NCBI GenBank assembly: GCA_965217935.1
Contig: OZ244581.1
Location: 1,612,001-1,676,000, forward strand
Reading direction: 5' to 3'
Source: JBBROS01 sp965217935
GTDB lineage: Bacteria > Pseudomonadota > Alphaproteobacteria > Acetobacterales > Acetobacteraceae
Length of the DNA stretch: 64,000 nucleotides
The notes beneath the pieces were generated by a model. The model had not been told where the DNA came from and did not search any database. It worked only from the letters and a program-made list of their open reading frames with translations. How positions within the stretch are numbered: position 1 is the first letter of the stretch; every line of letters begins with the position of its first letter. The position numbers and the translations under genes were made by a program. This document shows, piece by piece, positions 1-8,035 of the stretch.

Positions 1-325
1 CGGGCTGGGCCTCGGCGCGCTGTCCGAGCTGCCGTCCTCGCCGTGCCTGGCCAGCCGGGTCGAGACCGGCCTGCGCATCGAGCCGTCCGTCCTCGCCCTG
101 GTCCACGCCGCCGAGACCCTCGTGGCCAGCCGCCTCGCCCCCCGCACCGTCCGCTGCCGCATCCGCGCCCGCGGCGTCGTCATCGAGCTTGACCCGGCCG
201 CCCTCGTAGCCGCCGATACTGTGCGGGCCGACGTGCAGGCCCTGGCAACCCGAGCCGGCTTCGCCGCCCCGGTCGCCTTCGCCCCCTACAAGACCGGCAG
301 CGCCTTCCTGCACGCCCCGGCATGA
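1..325 (+). CDS. larE: LarE, ATP-dependent sulfur transferase (3' end only)
   Basis: This is the last ~108 codons of a gene that begins before the window; the open frame starts at base 2. LarE is a PP-loop enzyme that converts the carboxylates of the pyridinium precursor to thio-acids during synthesis of the nickel-pincer nucleotide of lactate racemase and relatives. Visible features are the SSPCLASR motif near the left edge, probably including the sulfur-donating Cys of the family, and the C-terminal block GVVIELDP...APYKTGSAFL typical of LarE ends. The stop overlaps the larB start by four bases (ATGA), which indicates translational coupling. The N-terminal PP-loop lies outside the window. 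Confidence 0.85.
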   Translation, partial: GLGLGALSELPSSPCLASRVETGLRIEPSVLALVHAAETLVASRLAPRTVRCRIRARGVVIELDPAALVAADTVRADVQALATRAGFAAPVAFAPYKTGSAFLHAPA

Positions 326-996
326 CCGACGGACCCGACTTCGTGCTCGACGAGGCCCGCACCGCCCGCATCGGCTTCGGCGAGGCCGTGTTCTGCGCCG
401 GCAAGTCCGCCGCCCAGATCGCCGCCATCCTTGATAGTACTCACACCCCACTGCTGCTCACCCGGCTCGCCCCGGACAAGTTCGCCGCGCTGCCGCTCGC
501 CCAGCAGCGCGCGCTCGATTACGACCCGGTCTCGGCCACCGCCTTCTCCGGCCCGCCGCTCCCGCTTTTCGGCCCGGCCCGGATCGCCGTCGTCACCGCC
601 GGCACCTCGGACGTGCCGGTCGCCCAGGAAGCGGTCCGCACCCTGGCGTTCCAGGGCCAGGAGGCCAGCCTGATCGCCGACGTGGGGGTGGCCGGGCTGT
701 GGCGGCTGATGCGCCGGGTGGAGGAGCTGCGGCGCATGAGGGTGGTGATCGTCGCCGCGGGCATGGACGCGGCCCTTCCCAGCGTGGTCGGCGGCCTGAT
801 CGGCGGCGTGATCATCGCGGTGCCGACCTCGGTCGGCTACGGCGTGGCGGCGGGCGGGCACGCGGCCCTGAACGCCATCTTGGCGAGTTGCGCCCCCGGC
901 GTCCTCGCCGTCAACATCGACAACGGCTACGGCGCGGCCTGCGCCGCCCTGCGCGTCCTGGGGCCTGCCCCGGACCAATCCGATAGGAGCACATGA
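322..996 (+). CDS. larB: LarB, nicotinate adenine dinucleotide carboxylase/hydrolase
   Basis: A 224-residue protein of the PurE-like LarB family, which carboxylates C5 of nicotinic acid adenine dinucleotide and hydrolyses the phosphoanhydride in the first step of nickel-pincer cofactor synthesis. The PurE-type core is clear: VVTAGTSDVPVAQEA (residues ~93-107), ADVGVAGLWRL, then AAGMDAALPSVVGGL and VPTSVGYG, ending with VNIDNGYGAA. Length fits the family (about 220-250). The start is coupled to larE by ATGA, and the stop overlaps the next gene. larC and larA are not in the window; they may lie upstream of base 1. Confidence 0.92.
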   Translation: MTDGPDFVLDEARTARIGFGEAVFCAGKSAAQIAAILDSTHTPLLLTRLAPDKFAALPLAQQRALDYDPVSATAFSGPPLPLFGPARIAVVTAGTSDVPVAQEAVRTLAFQGQEASLIADVGVAGLWRLMRRVEELRRMRVVIVAAGMDAALPSVVGGLIGGVIIAVPTSVGYGVAAGGHAALNAILASCAPGVLAVNIDNGYGAACAALRVLGPAPDQSDRST

Positions 997-2054
997 TGGA
1001 ACGACGCGACCTGATGAAAGCGGCCGCCGCCGCCGCGATCGCCACCCCCGCCTTCGCCGAAACTGCGAAGGAGATCGTCAGCCAGACCAGCCAGGGCGGC
1101 GCCGACAAGCCTGCCGGCCCCGTCACTTCGAAGCTGGCGCAGAACCCGGAGATGAAATACCGCCCGCTCGGCACGACCGGCGAGGTCGTCTCCATCATCG
1201 GCGTCGGCGGCTTCCACCTCGCCAAGCCCGGCGGCCCCACCAGCGACGTGGCGATCCGGATCGTGCACGAGGCGATCGGGGCCGGCATTACCTTCTTCGA
1301 CAACTGCTGGGACTACAACGGCGGCGAAAGCGAGATCCGGCTCGGCAAGGCGCTGGCCGGCGGCTACCGCGACCGCGTGTTCCTGATGACCAAGATCGAT
1401 GGCCGCACCGCCGAAGCGGCGATGAAGCAACTGGACGAGTCGCTCAAGCGGCTGCAAACCGACCATCTGGATCTGCTGCAATTCCACGAGATCATCCGCA
1501 TGGACGACCCGGAGAAAGTCTTCGCCCCGAATGGCGCGCTGGAGGCGGTGCTGAAGGCCCGCGAGCAAGGCAAGCTGCGCTACATCGGCTTCACCGGCCA
1601 CAAGAGCCCGGCCATCCACAAGCACATGTTCGAAGTGGCCGACCAACACGGTTTTCACTTCGACACCGTGCAGATGCCGCTCAACGTCATGGACGCGCAT
1701 TACGACAGCTTCGAGCAGATCGTCCTGCCGATCGCCCTCCGGCATGGAACCGGCGTGCTGGGCATGAAGGCGTTCGGCGACCCGTTCATCCTGCAGAGCA
1801 ACGTCGCCCCCCCGATCCAACTGCTGCAGTACCCGCTCAGCCTGCCGGTCGCGCTGCAAGTGACCGGCATCGACAGCCTGCCGATCTTGCGGCAGGCCCT
1901 GGACGCGGTGCGCTTCCTCGATGCATTCAAGCCGGAGATGCGCGAGGCCCTGCTGGCCAAGACCGCGCCGGTCGCGCGCGACGGCAGCACGGAGCGTTAC
2001 AAGGTGAGCCACCACTTCGACGGAACCATCCAGAACCCGCAGTGGCTGGGCTGA
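993..2054 (+). CDS. Tat-type secreted aldo/keto reductase
   Basis: A 353-residue aldo/keto reductase. The N-terminus has a twin-arginine-like leader (ERRDLMK, then an Ala-rich stretch ending TPAFA, residues 3-22), suggesting export. The AKR tetrad appears complete: Asp103 and Tyr108 in FFDNCWDYNGG, Lys134 in LMTKIDG and His165 in DLLQFHE. The ATG overlaps the larB stop and the gene's end overlaps the nickel transporter, so it is embedded in the Lar operon. AKRs normally use NADPH in the cytosol, so an exported one beside nickel-pincer genes is unusual. The physiological substrate cannot be told from sequence. An ATG at 996 is an equally possible start. Confidence 0.85.
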   Translation: MMERRDLMKAAAAAAIATPAFAETAKEIVSQTSQGGADKPAGPVTSKLAQNPEMKYRPLGTTGEVVSIIGVGGFHLAKPGGPTSDVAIRIVHEAIGAGITFFDNCWDYNGGESEIRLGKALAGGYRDRVFLMTKIDGRTAEAAMKQLDESLKRLQTDHLDLLQFHEIIRMDDPEKVFAPNGALEAVLKAREQGKLRYIGFTGHKSPAIHKHMFEVADQHGFHFDTVQMPLNVMDAHYDSFEQIVLPIALRHGTGVLGMKAFGDPFILQSNVAPPIQLLQYPLSLPVALQVTGIDSLPILRQALDAVRFLDAFKPEMREALLAKTAPVARDGSTERYKVSHHFDGTIQNPQWLG

Positions 2055-3088
2055 TCCAACCCCGCCCCGCCCGGCGCCTGCGAGGCCGGGCGGGGCCATT
2101 GCTGCTGGCGCTCGCGGCGGGGAACGTGGCGGCGTGGGCCTGGGCGTTGGCGGCTTTCCACGACTACCCGGTGCTGCTGGGCAGCGCCATGCTGGCCTAC
2201 AGCTTCGGCCTGCGCCACGCCTTCGACGCCGACCATATCGCCGCCATCGACAACGTCACCCGCAAGCTGATGCAGGACGGCCAGCGCCCGCTCGGCGTGG
2301 GGCTGTTCTTCTCGCTCGGCCACTCCACCGTGGTGGTGCTGGCCAGCCTGGGCATCGCCACCGCGGCGTTCGCCTTCGCCGACCAGCTCCAGGCGTGGCG
2401 CGGGGTCGGCGGGCTGATCGGCACGTCGGTCTCCATCCTGTTCCTGCTCGCGATCGCTGCCGTCAACGTCACCATCCTGCTCGCCATCCGCCGGACCTTC
2501 GTGCGCCTGCGGGCCGGGGAGGCGGTAAGCGACAACGAGCTCGACGCCCTGCTCTCGGGCGGCGGCGTCGTGGCCCGGCTGCTGCGCCCGTTGTTCCGGC
2601 TGATCCGCCGGAGCTGGCACATGTACCCGCTCGGGTTCCTGTTCGGCCTCGGCTTCGACACCGCGACCGAGGTCGGCCTGCTCGGCATCGCGGCGGCGGG
2701 GGCGAGCAACGGGGTGGCGATCAGCTCGATCCTGGTGTTCCCCGCCCTGTTCACCGCCGGTATGACGCTGATGGACACGGTGGACAGCGTGCTGATGGTC
2801 GGCGCCTACGATTGGGCGTTCGCCCGGCCGGTCCGCAAGTTGTATTACAACATGACGATCACCTTCGCCTCCGTGGTGGTCGCCTTGCTGGTCGGCCTCA
2901 TCGAGGTGCTGCACCTGGTCGCCGACCGGTTGCAGCCGACGGGGCGGTTCTGGGACATGGTGGCCGTGCTGAACGACCATTTCGGCGCGATCGGCTTCGT
3001 GATCGTGGGGGTGTTCGTCGTCTGCTGGGGGGCGTCGGTGCTGCTCTACCGCGCCTCGGGCTACGACCGACTCGACGCCGGAGCCTAA
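2042..3088 (+). CDS. NiCoT-family nickel/cobalt transporter
   Basis: A 348-residue polytopic inner-membrane protein of the NiCoT (HoxN/NixA) family, which imports Ni2+ or Co2+. The signature HAFDADHIAAIDN is at residues 59-71 in the second membrane segment; the other family signatures LGFDTATEVGLL and GMTLMDTVDS follow. The start is a GTG at 2042, overlapping the reductase end by 13 bases. Being last in the larE-larB-AKR unit strongly suggests it supplies nickel for the nickel-pincer cofactor. I see no riboswitch or NikR-like operator, since there is no intergenic space. Confidence 0.92.
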   Translation: MAGLIQPRPARRLRGRAGPLLLALAAGNVAAWAWALAAFHDYPVLLGSAMLAYSFGLRHAFDADHIAAIDNVTRKLMQDGQRPLGVGLFFSLGHSTVVVLASLGIATAAFAFADQLQAWRGVGGLIGTSVSILFLLAIAAVNVTILLAIRRTFVRLRAGEAVSDNELDALLSGGGVVARLLRPLFRLIRRSWHMYPLGFLFGLGFDTATEVGLLGIAAAGASNGVAISSILVFPALFTAGMTLMDTVDSVLMVGAYDWAFARPVRKLYYNMTITFASVVVALLVGLIEVLHLVADRLQPTGRFWDMVAVLNDHFGAIGFVIVGVFVVCWGASVLLYRASGYDRLDAGA

Positions 3089-3106
3089 AGCTGCGGGTTC
3101 GTTGCC

Positions 3107-4516
3107 ATGCTGTTCTACGAGCCGCTGTTCCTGTTCCTGTTCTTCCCCGTGGTGCTGGCCGCGTTCCTGGCGGCGCGGCGCAGGCATGGGGCGCGGGTCT
3201 GGGTGCTGCTGGCCGCCAGCGTGTTCTTCTATCTCTGGAGCGAGCCGCGGTTCGTGCCCGTGGTGCTGGCGACCTGCGTGACCGATCTGGCGCTGGGCCG
3301 GGTCGTGGCCGGGCCGCGGGGCGGGTGGTGGCTGGCGCTGGGCGTCGTGATCAACGTGGGCATGCTCGGGTATTACAAGTATACCGGCTTCGCGGTCGAC
3401 AACCTCGACCTGATGCTGGCCGGCATGGGCCTGCCGGCGCTGAAGGTGGGCGCGGTGGCGTTGCCGATCGGGGTCTCGTTCATCGTATTCGAGAAGATCA
3501 CCTACCTGGCCGACATCCGCCGCGGCCTGAGCCGCCCGGCGCCGGATTTGTGGACCTACCTGCTCTACGTGTTCCTGTTCCCGAAGCTGCTGGCCGGGCC
3601 GATCATCAAGTACCACGAGCTTGAGGCGCAGCTGCTGGCGGGCGGGCGCGAGCGGGCGGGCGACCTGTCCGAAGGGTTCGCCCGGTTCATGCTGGGGGTG
3701 ATCAAGAAGACGCTGCTGGCCGACACGCTGGCGGCCGGGGCCGACGCCGCCTTCGCTGCCGACCCGGCGCGGCTCGGGTTCGCCGACGCCTGGTGGGGGG
3801 TGCTGTTCTTCACGTTCCAGATCTACATTGATTTCAGCGCCTATTCCGACATGGCGATCGGGCTGGCGCGGATGTTCGGGTTTCATCTGCCGGAGAACTT
3901 CAACAAGCCTTACATTTCATGCAGCATCACCGAGTTCTGGCGGCGGTGGCACATCTCGCTTTCGACTTGGATACGGGAGTACCTTTACATCCCGTTGGGC
4001 GGCAACCGGGTTCCGGCCTGGCGGCGGTATGCGAACCTGTGGGCGTGCTTCCTGCTCAGCGGGCTGTGGCACGGGGCGGCTTGGACCTACGTGGCCTGGG
4101 GGGCCTATAACGGGGTGTTCCTGGTGCTGGAGCGCATCGTGCTGCTGCGGCTGCTGGGGCGGTTGCCGGCCGTTGCGGCCAACGGGGTCACGTTCCTGGT
4201 GACGGTGCTGGGGTGGACGGTGTTCCGGGCCGGGTCGATGGAGCAGGCGGGAGGATTTTACGGGGCGATGCTTCGGCCCGGGTTGGAGGGGAGTTCGGGG
4301 CTTTGGCGCGACGCGCTGCTGATGAGCGCGCTTTGGGCGGGGGCGGCGCTGTCGTTCCTGCCCCGGATTCCAGGATTCGAGCGGGCGGGGGCGGCGGCGC
4401 TGGCGGCGCCCTGGGGGCGGTTCGGGGTGAACCTGGCGCTGTCGTTGCTGTTCGTGCTGGCGTTGGCGAAGGCGATGGCCGATCCGTTCAAGCCGTTCCT
4501 GTATTTCCGGTTCTGA
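3107..4516 (+). CDS. MBOAT-family O-acyltransferase (AlgI-like)
   Basis: A 469-residue multi-pass membrane O-acyltransferase of the AlgI/PatA class, which moves acetyl groups across the membrane onto exported polysaccharides. Diagnostic blocks are NFNKPYISCSITEFWRRWHI followed by LSTWIREYLYIPLGGNR (about residues 265-305) and SGLWHGAAWTYVAWG with the catalytic His near residue 320. The length matches AlgI (about 470-520). It lies 18 bases after the nickel transporter but belongs functionally with the next gene, two bases downstream. Together they form a minimal AlgI/AlgJ-type acetylation module; the glycan target is not encoded nearby. Confidence 0.93.
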   Translation: MLFYEPLFLFLFFPVVLAAFLAARRRHGARVWVLLAASVFFYLWSEPRFVPVVLATCVTDLALGRVVAGPRGGWWLALGVVINVGMLGYYKYTGFAVDNLDLMLAGMGLPALKVGAVALPIGVSFIVFEKITYLADIRRGLSRPAPDLWTYLLYVFLFPKLLAGPIIKYHELEAQLLAGGRERAGDLSEGFARFMLGVIKKTLLADTLAAGADAAFAADPARLGFADAWWGVLFFTFQIYIDFSAYSDMAIGLARMFGFHLPENFNKPYISCSITEFWRRWHISLSTWIREYLYIPLGGNRVPAWRRYANLWACFLLSGLWHGAAWTYVAWGAYNGVFLVLERIVLLRLLGRLPAVAANGVTFLVTVLGWTVFRAGSMEQAGGFYGAMLRPGLEGSSGLWRDALLMSALWAGAALSFLPRIPGFERAGAAALAAPWGRFGVNLALSLLFVLALAKAMADPFKPFLYFRF

Positions 4517-4518
4517 GC

Positions 4519-5721
4519 ATGGCGCTGCGGCGGCGGGCAGTTTGGCCGAATGTGCCGATTGCGATCGGAGCGGCGGCGCTGCTGGCCGGCGCTGGGTTGC
4601 TGGTGGCGAACCTGCTGCTGCGGGCGACCCGGATCAACCACGGCATCAAGCTGTTCCCGGGGCTGAGCGGGGTGGTCGCGCAGGAGAAGCCGGCGTTCTC
4701 GCTCGCCAACCTGCTGAGCGGACACTACCAATCCGTTTATGGCCGCCAGCTGAGCCCCTTGTCGCCGCTCTACCCGGCGGCGGTGCGGCTTCGCAACCAG
4801 GTGGAATATTCGGTCTTCGGGGTCTCGGCGACGCCGGCGGTGGTGGTGGGGCGGGACCGGGTGCTGCTGGAGCGGCCCTATGTCGACGATTACTGCAGCC
4901 GGGATCTGGCCGCGTTCATGCCTTGGGGGCGGCGGTGGGCGCGCGTGATCCGGGCGATGCAGGACGCGGTGGAGCGGCGGGGGCAGCGGTTCCTGTATGT
5001 GCTGACGCCGTCCAAGGTGGCGCAGTATCCGGGGGACTTGCCGGACGGGATGCCATGCCTGGCCAGGGCGGCGGACCGGACGGGGCTGGTTCCGGCCTGG
5101 CTCGGGCTGGTGCGGGCGGCGGGGGTGCATGTGGCGGACACGACGGCGGCGATCTGGGCCGCGCATGGGGCGTATCCGTTCAAGCTGTATCCGAAGGGGG
5201 GGACGCACTGGAACGCAGTGGGGGCGGCGTTGGGGACGCGGGCGGTGCAGGTTGGGTTGGATAAGATGATCGGAGGCGGGCGGTTCTCGCCGCTGGGATT
5301 CAGTTGGACGCTGTCCGATCACCCGGAGGGGGTGGACGTGGACTTGGCGATGCTGATGAACCTGATGTGGAAGCCGGTGCATTACCAGGTTCCGGCCGTC
5401 CGGTTGCAGTTGCCGGATGCGCCGCCGGGCTGCGAGGGATGGTCGATCACGGTGGTGGGGGGAAGCTTCATGCATGGGATCGGGGAGACGCTGTCGGGGG
5501 CCGGATGCCGGCCCCGGGTGGTGGAATATGAGTACTGGTCGGCTGTCCGGCTGGCCTGGGAGGGGGGGCAGCTCGTGTCGGGGAGGGCGGTGGATGACGG
5601 GGAGCGGGCGGCGCGGCTGAGAGGGGCGGACCTGGTGATCTATGAGGAGAACGAGCAGGTGCTGGGGCGGGACCGGCATGGGCCGGCGTTGGCGGCGTTC
5701 CTGGGGGTGGGGGCGCCGTAA
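4519..5721 (+). CDS. AlgJ/AlgX-like SGNH acetyltransferase partner
   Basis: A 400-residue protein with one N-terminal membrane anchor (residues ~10-32) and a periplasmic SGNH-like domain of the AlgJ/AlgX/DltD-like group. Visible motifs are a GGSFMHG block, standing in for the GDS motif near residue 315, and KGGTHWNAVGA (around residue 230), the conserved acidic/His-Trp block of this group. The ATG at 4519 follows the MBOAT stop by two bases. Proposed role: receive acetyl groups from the MBOAT protein and transfer them to a periplasmic polysaccharide. Family assignment is firm; the substrate is unknown. Confidence 0.82.
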   Translation: MALRRRAVWPNVPIAIGAAALLAGAGLLVANLLLRATRINHGIKLFPGLSGVVAQEKPAFSLANLLSGHYQSVYGRQLSPLSPLYPAAVRLRNQVEYSVFGVSATPAVVVGRDRVLLERPYVDDYCSRDLAAFMPWGRRWARVIRAMQDAVERRGQRFLYVLTPSKVAQYPGDLPDGMPCLARAADRTGLVPAWLGLVRAAGVHVADTTAAIWAAHGAYPFKLYPKGGTHWNAVGAALGTRAVQVGLDKMIGGGRFSPLGFSWTLSDHPEGVDVDLAMLMNLMWKPVHYQVPAVRLQLPDAPPGCEGWSITVVGGSFMHGIGETLSGAGCRPRVVEYEYWSAVRLAWEGGQLVSGRAVDDGERAARLRGADLVIYEENEQVLGRDRHGPALAAFLGVGAP

Positions 5722-5737
5722 GTTTTCACGTGAAACA
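5722..5737. promoter_or_regulatory. parS: parS-like ParB binding site
   Basis: The 16-mer GTTTTCACGTGAAACA matches the conserved chromosomal parS consensus TGTTTCACGTGAAACA at 14 of 16 positions, and its core TTTCACGTGAAA (5724-5735) is a perfect 12-base palindrome. It begins right after the stop codon of the plus-strand gene and sits in a gap between convergent genes, a common position for non-coding binding sites. parS sites cluster near the replication origin. No parAB genes are in the window. The assignment rests on the motif alone. Confidence 0.6.
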
Positions 5738-5753
5738 TCCTGGGGCGCTTAGG

Positions 5754-5786
5754 GCGGCGGCGGCCTGATTTTTTCGGCGCCGCCGC
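5754..5786. terminator. Bidirectional intrinsic terminator between convergent genes
   Basis: GCGGCGGCGG (5754-5763) pairs with GCGCCGCCGC (5777-5786) at nine of ten positions, with a T-run inside the loop. It lies between the plus-strand AlgJ-like gene and the minus-strand MscS gene, where a shared terminator is expected. No long T-tract follows the stem, so efficiency is uncertain. Confidence 0.45.
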
Positions 5787-5792
5787 TTGGCT

Positions 5793-7586
5793 TCAGCCCG
5801 CCTTGCGCTGCACCGCGCCCTTGGCCGGATAGTCGATGGTGCCGCGCAGGGCCGCGATCCGTTCCGGCGAGAACCGCGGCACCGGGAGTTGCCCGGCCCC
5901 GCTCCAGGCCCGCACCTTCTCCTCGGCCGACCGGGCCGTGTCCTCGTCCGGCGCCGTATCGCGGGCGAAGTAAAGCGTTTGCGAGGGGAAGGCGAACGAC
6001 GTGCCAGCCTCCTGCACGACATCCATGATCCGCAGCGAGAGGTCTTCCTGCACTTCGAGGAACTCGTTGAAGTCCTCGCCGAGCACGTAGGCGAAGATTT
6101 CCAGGTCGAGGCTGCTGGCGCCGAAGCCGATGAAGCGGACGCGGGCCGGGTCGGGGCTGACCTTGGGGTGGGCGTAGAGCACCTCGCGCAGGCGGACGAG
6201 CAGGAAGCGGATCTGGTCGGGCGTCGTCTCGTAGCGGAGGCTGATCGTGGGGTGGAACCAGAAGCGGTCGCGGCTGGTGTAGTTCTCGATCGAGCTGGAG
6301 GACATGGCGCTGTTCGGGACCGTGACGATGGTGCGGTCGTTGGTGCGGATGCGGGTGGAGCGGATGCCGATGTCCTCAATGGTGCCCACCACGTCGCCGA
6401 ACTTGCAGAAATCGCCCACGCGCATGGGCTGGTCGGCGATGATGGTCAGGCTGCCGATGAAGTTCTCCACCGTCTTCTGGGCGCCGAGGGCGATGGCGAT
6501 GCCGCCGATGCCGAGGGCCGCGAGGCCGGCGGTGACGTCGACGCCGATGGTGTCGAGCGAGAGGATGATGCCGAGGCACAGCAGCGCCACCTTGCCCGTG
6601 CGCCGCAGCAGAGAGACGATCGACAGCGCGGCGAAGTGCCCGTGCATCGCGGCCCGGCCGGACGCCACTGTGGCGAACACGTCCACCACGCGCCAGAGCA
6701 GCCAGGCCAGCGCCGCCCAGCCGACGATGATCGCGCCCGGCGAGGTGCGCTCGCGGGCGACGATCGACACGCCGAGCAGGAAGCCGCCCGCCAGGAAGAT
6801 GCCGACGGTCAGCAGCACGCGCAGCGGCTTGTCGACCGCCTGCACCACGTCGAAGGCGGTCTCGCGCCGCAACCGGGTCAGCAGCCGGAGCGACACCCAG
6901 CGGATGCCGAGCGAGACCAGGTAGGCGATGCCGTAGCCGAGGATTGCCAGCGCCACGAGCGCGAGCCAGTGCCCGACCGGCGCCCCGGCGAAGTGCAGCT
7001 CCTGCAGCTTTGCCGGCATGATCTTGTCCAAGGGACCGGAGACGGCGGTGCGGAGCAGGTCGGGCAGCCGCGCCAGCGTATCCGAGGAAACCAGCCAGAC
7101 GGGCACGGGGGCGCGCCCGTCGACCCGCTCGGCCAGCAGATCCACGTTGCCCGCGGTGGTGCGGACGGCGCCGATGCGGTCCACGTTGGGCGGCAGGCCG
7201 TCATCCTGCTTGCCGGCGGGGTCGTTGCTGAGCAGCCAGCGGTTGTCGATGTAGCCGGCGCGGTCGAGCACCTTCTGCAGCGTGGCGGCGAGGGCCGGGC
7301 CGCTGGCGGCGTGGCGCCAGGCGGGGATGTCCTGGGTGTTGAGGTATTTGGCTGCGCGGTCGTAGTCCTGGGCGGCGATGGCGCCGAGCAGGCCGTTGAC
7401 CATGCTTTCGGGGGTTTCGCGGCCCAGCGGGTCTTTTGGTTTCTCGGGCGGCTTGGCCTCATCCGGCTTCGGCGCCGAGACGCCCGGGATGGATTGCGCC
7501 GCGGCCCATTGCGGGGCGCCGCAGCCTGCAACCAGGGCGGCGGCGAGCAGGATGGCGTTGATGGTCAGGCGGAGTCGGAGGGGCAT
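5793..7586 (-). CDS. MscS-family mechanosensitive channel with large periplasmic domain
   Basis: A 597-residue small-conductance mechanosensitive channel homologue, about twice the length of E. coli MscS. The N-terminus is a signal peptide with a lipobox-like LVAGC (Cys22), followed by a periplasmic domain to about residue 200, several membrane segments (about 205-370) and the MscS pore helix and beta domain (ALGIGGIAIALGAQKTVENF, then QPMRVGDFCKFGD, about 395-430). The C-terminal cage domain includes the VRFIGFGASSLDLEI block. It likely releases solutes under hypo-osmotic stress. It is monocistronic and convergent with the acetylation pair. Confidence 0.9.
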   Translation of the reverse strand: MPLRLRLTINAILLAAALVAGCGAPQWAAAQSIPGVSAPKPDEAKPPEKPKDPLGRETPESMVNGLLGAIAAQDYDRAAKYLNTQDIPAWRHAASGPALAATLQKVLDRAGYIDNRWLLSNDPAGKQDDGLPPNVDRIGAVRTTAGNVDLLAERVDGRAPVPVWLVSSDTLARLPDLLRTAVSGPLDKIMPAKLQELHFAGAPVGHWLALVALAILGYGIAYLVSLGIRWVSLRLLTRLRRETAFDVVQAVDKPLRVLLTVGIFLAGGFLLGVSIVARERTSPGAIIVGWAALAWLLWRVVDVFATVASGRAAMHGHFAALSIVSLLRRTGKVALLCLGIILSLDTIGVDVTAGLAALGIGGIAIALGAQKTVENFIGSLTIIADQPMRVGDFCKFGDVVGTIEDIGIRSTRIRTNDRTIVTVPNSAMSSSSIENYTSRDRFWFHPTISLRYETTPDQIRFLLVRLREVLYAHPKVSPDPARVRFIGFGASSLDLEIFAYVLGEDFNEFLEVQEDLSLRIMDVVQEAGTSFAFPSQTLYFARDTAPDEDTARSAEEKVRAWSGAGQLPVPRFSPERIAALRGTIDYPAKGAVQRKAG

Positions 7587-8035
7587 TAATCCTCTTGCTG
7601 TGCAGGACGGGGAGGAGGCCGGGGGAGTTTTGCCGGGCTTGAGAAGACGCCGGCCAGGCGATTATTGATGAGACTTAGCGCGCGAGCGGGCGCGTGACGA
7701 GCAGGCCACGGGTGGTCCGCAACGGCCGCCAGCGCTCGCTGATCTTGGCATTCATTCGCGGGCTTGGTCCGGGTCGGCATTGGCTGAAGAGAGCGCCGAG
7801 CTGAATGGGCATGGCGTTCTCCTGGCAGGCCGGCCAAACCGAGCCGCCCCATTAGCCGAGGCCCGCTGCGCTGTCGAGGCGAGGCGGCGGCGGCCAGGCC
7901 CGGCGTTGTCGTATGGAGGCAAGCGATATGGCGAGGGTTTACAATTGCCGTGCCAGACGGGGCCGCGAAGATGTATACGCCGTAAGGCCCGGCCGTTGGC
8001 CGGGCGTGGTGTGTCAGTTCTCGTAAGGTTGTTCC
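7587..8035. other. Divergent intergenic region with GC-rich hairpin
   Basis: About 450 bases between the divergently transcribed MscS gene and the demethylation operon. A perfect 8-bp stem with a 3-base loop (GCCCGGCC/GGCCGGGC, 7987-8005) sits 30 bases before the dgcA-like start. An AAGG Shine-Dalgarno-like sequence is present near 8023. Short frames crossing the region have no recognisable family features. No other element was recognised. Confidence 0.4.

Noticed and set aside
1997..3886. A 629-codon minus-strand open frame opposite the NiCoT and MBOAT genes
   Set aside because: It is a His/Arg/Glu-rich antisense shadow with no domain, and the plus-strand genes here are clear families.
7987..8005. 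GC hairpin before dgcA as a riboswitch
   Set aside because: A single 8-bp stem with a 3-base loop has no riboswitch-like junction or conserved motif; it is reported only as a hairpin.
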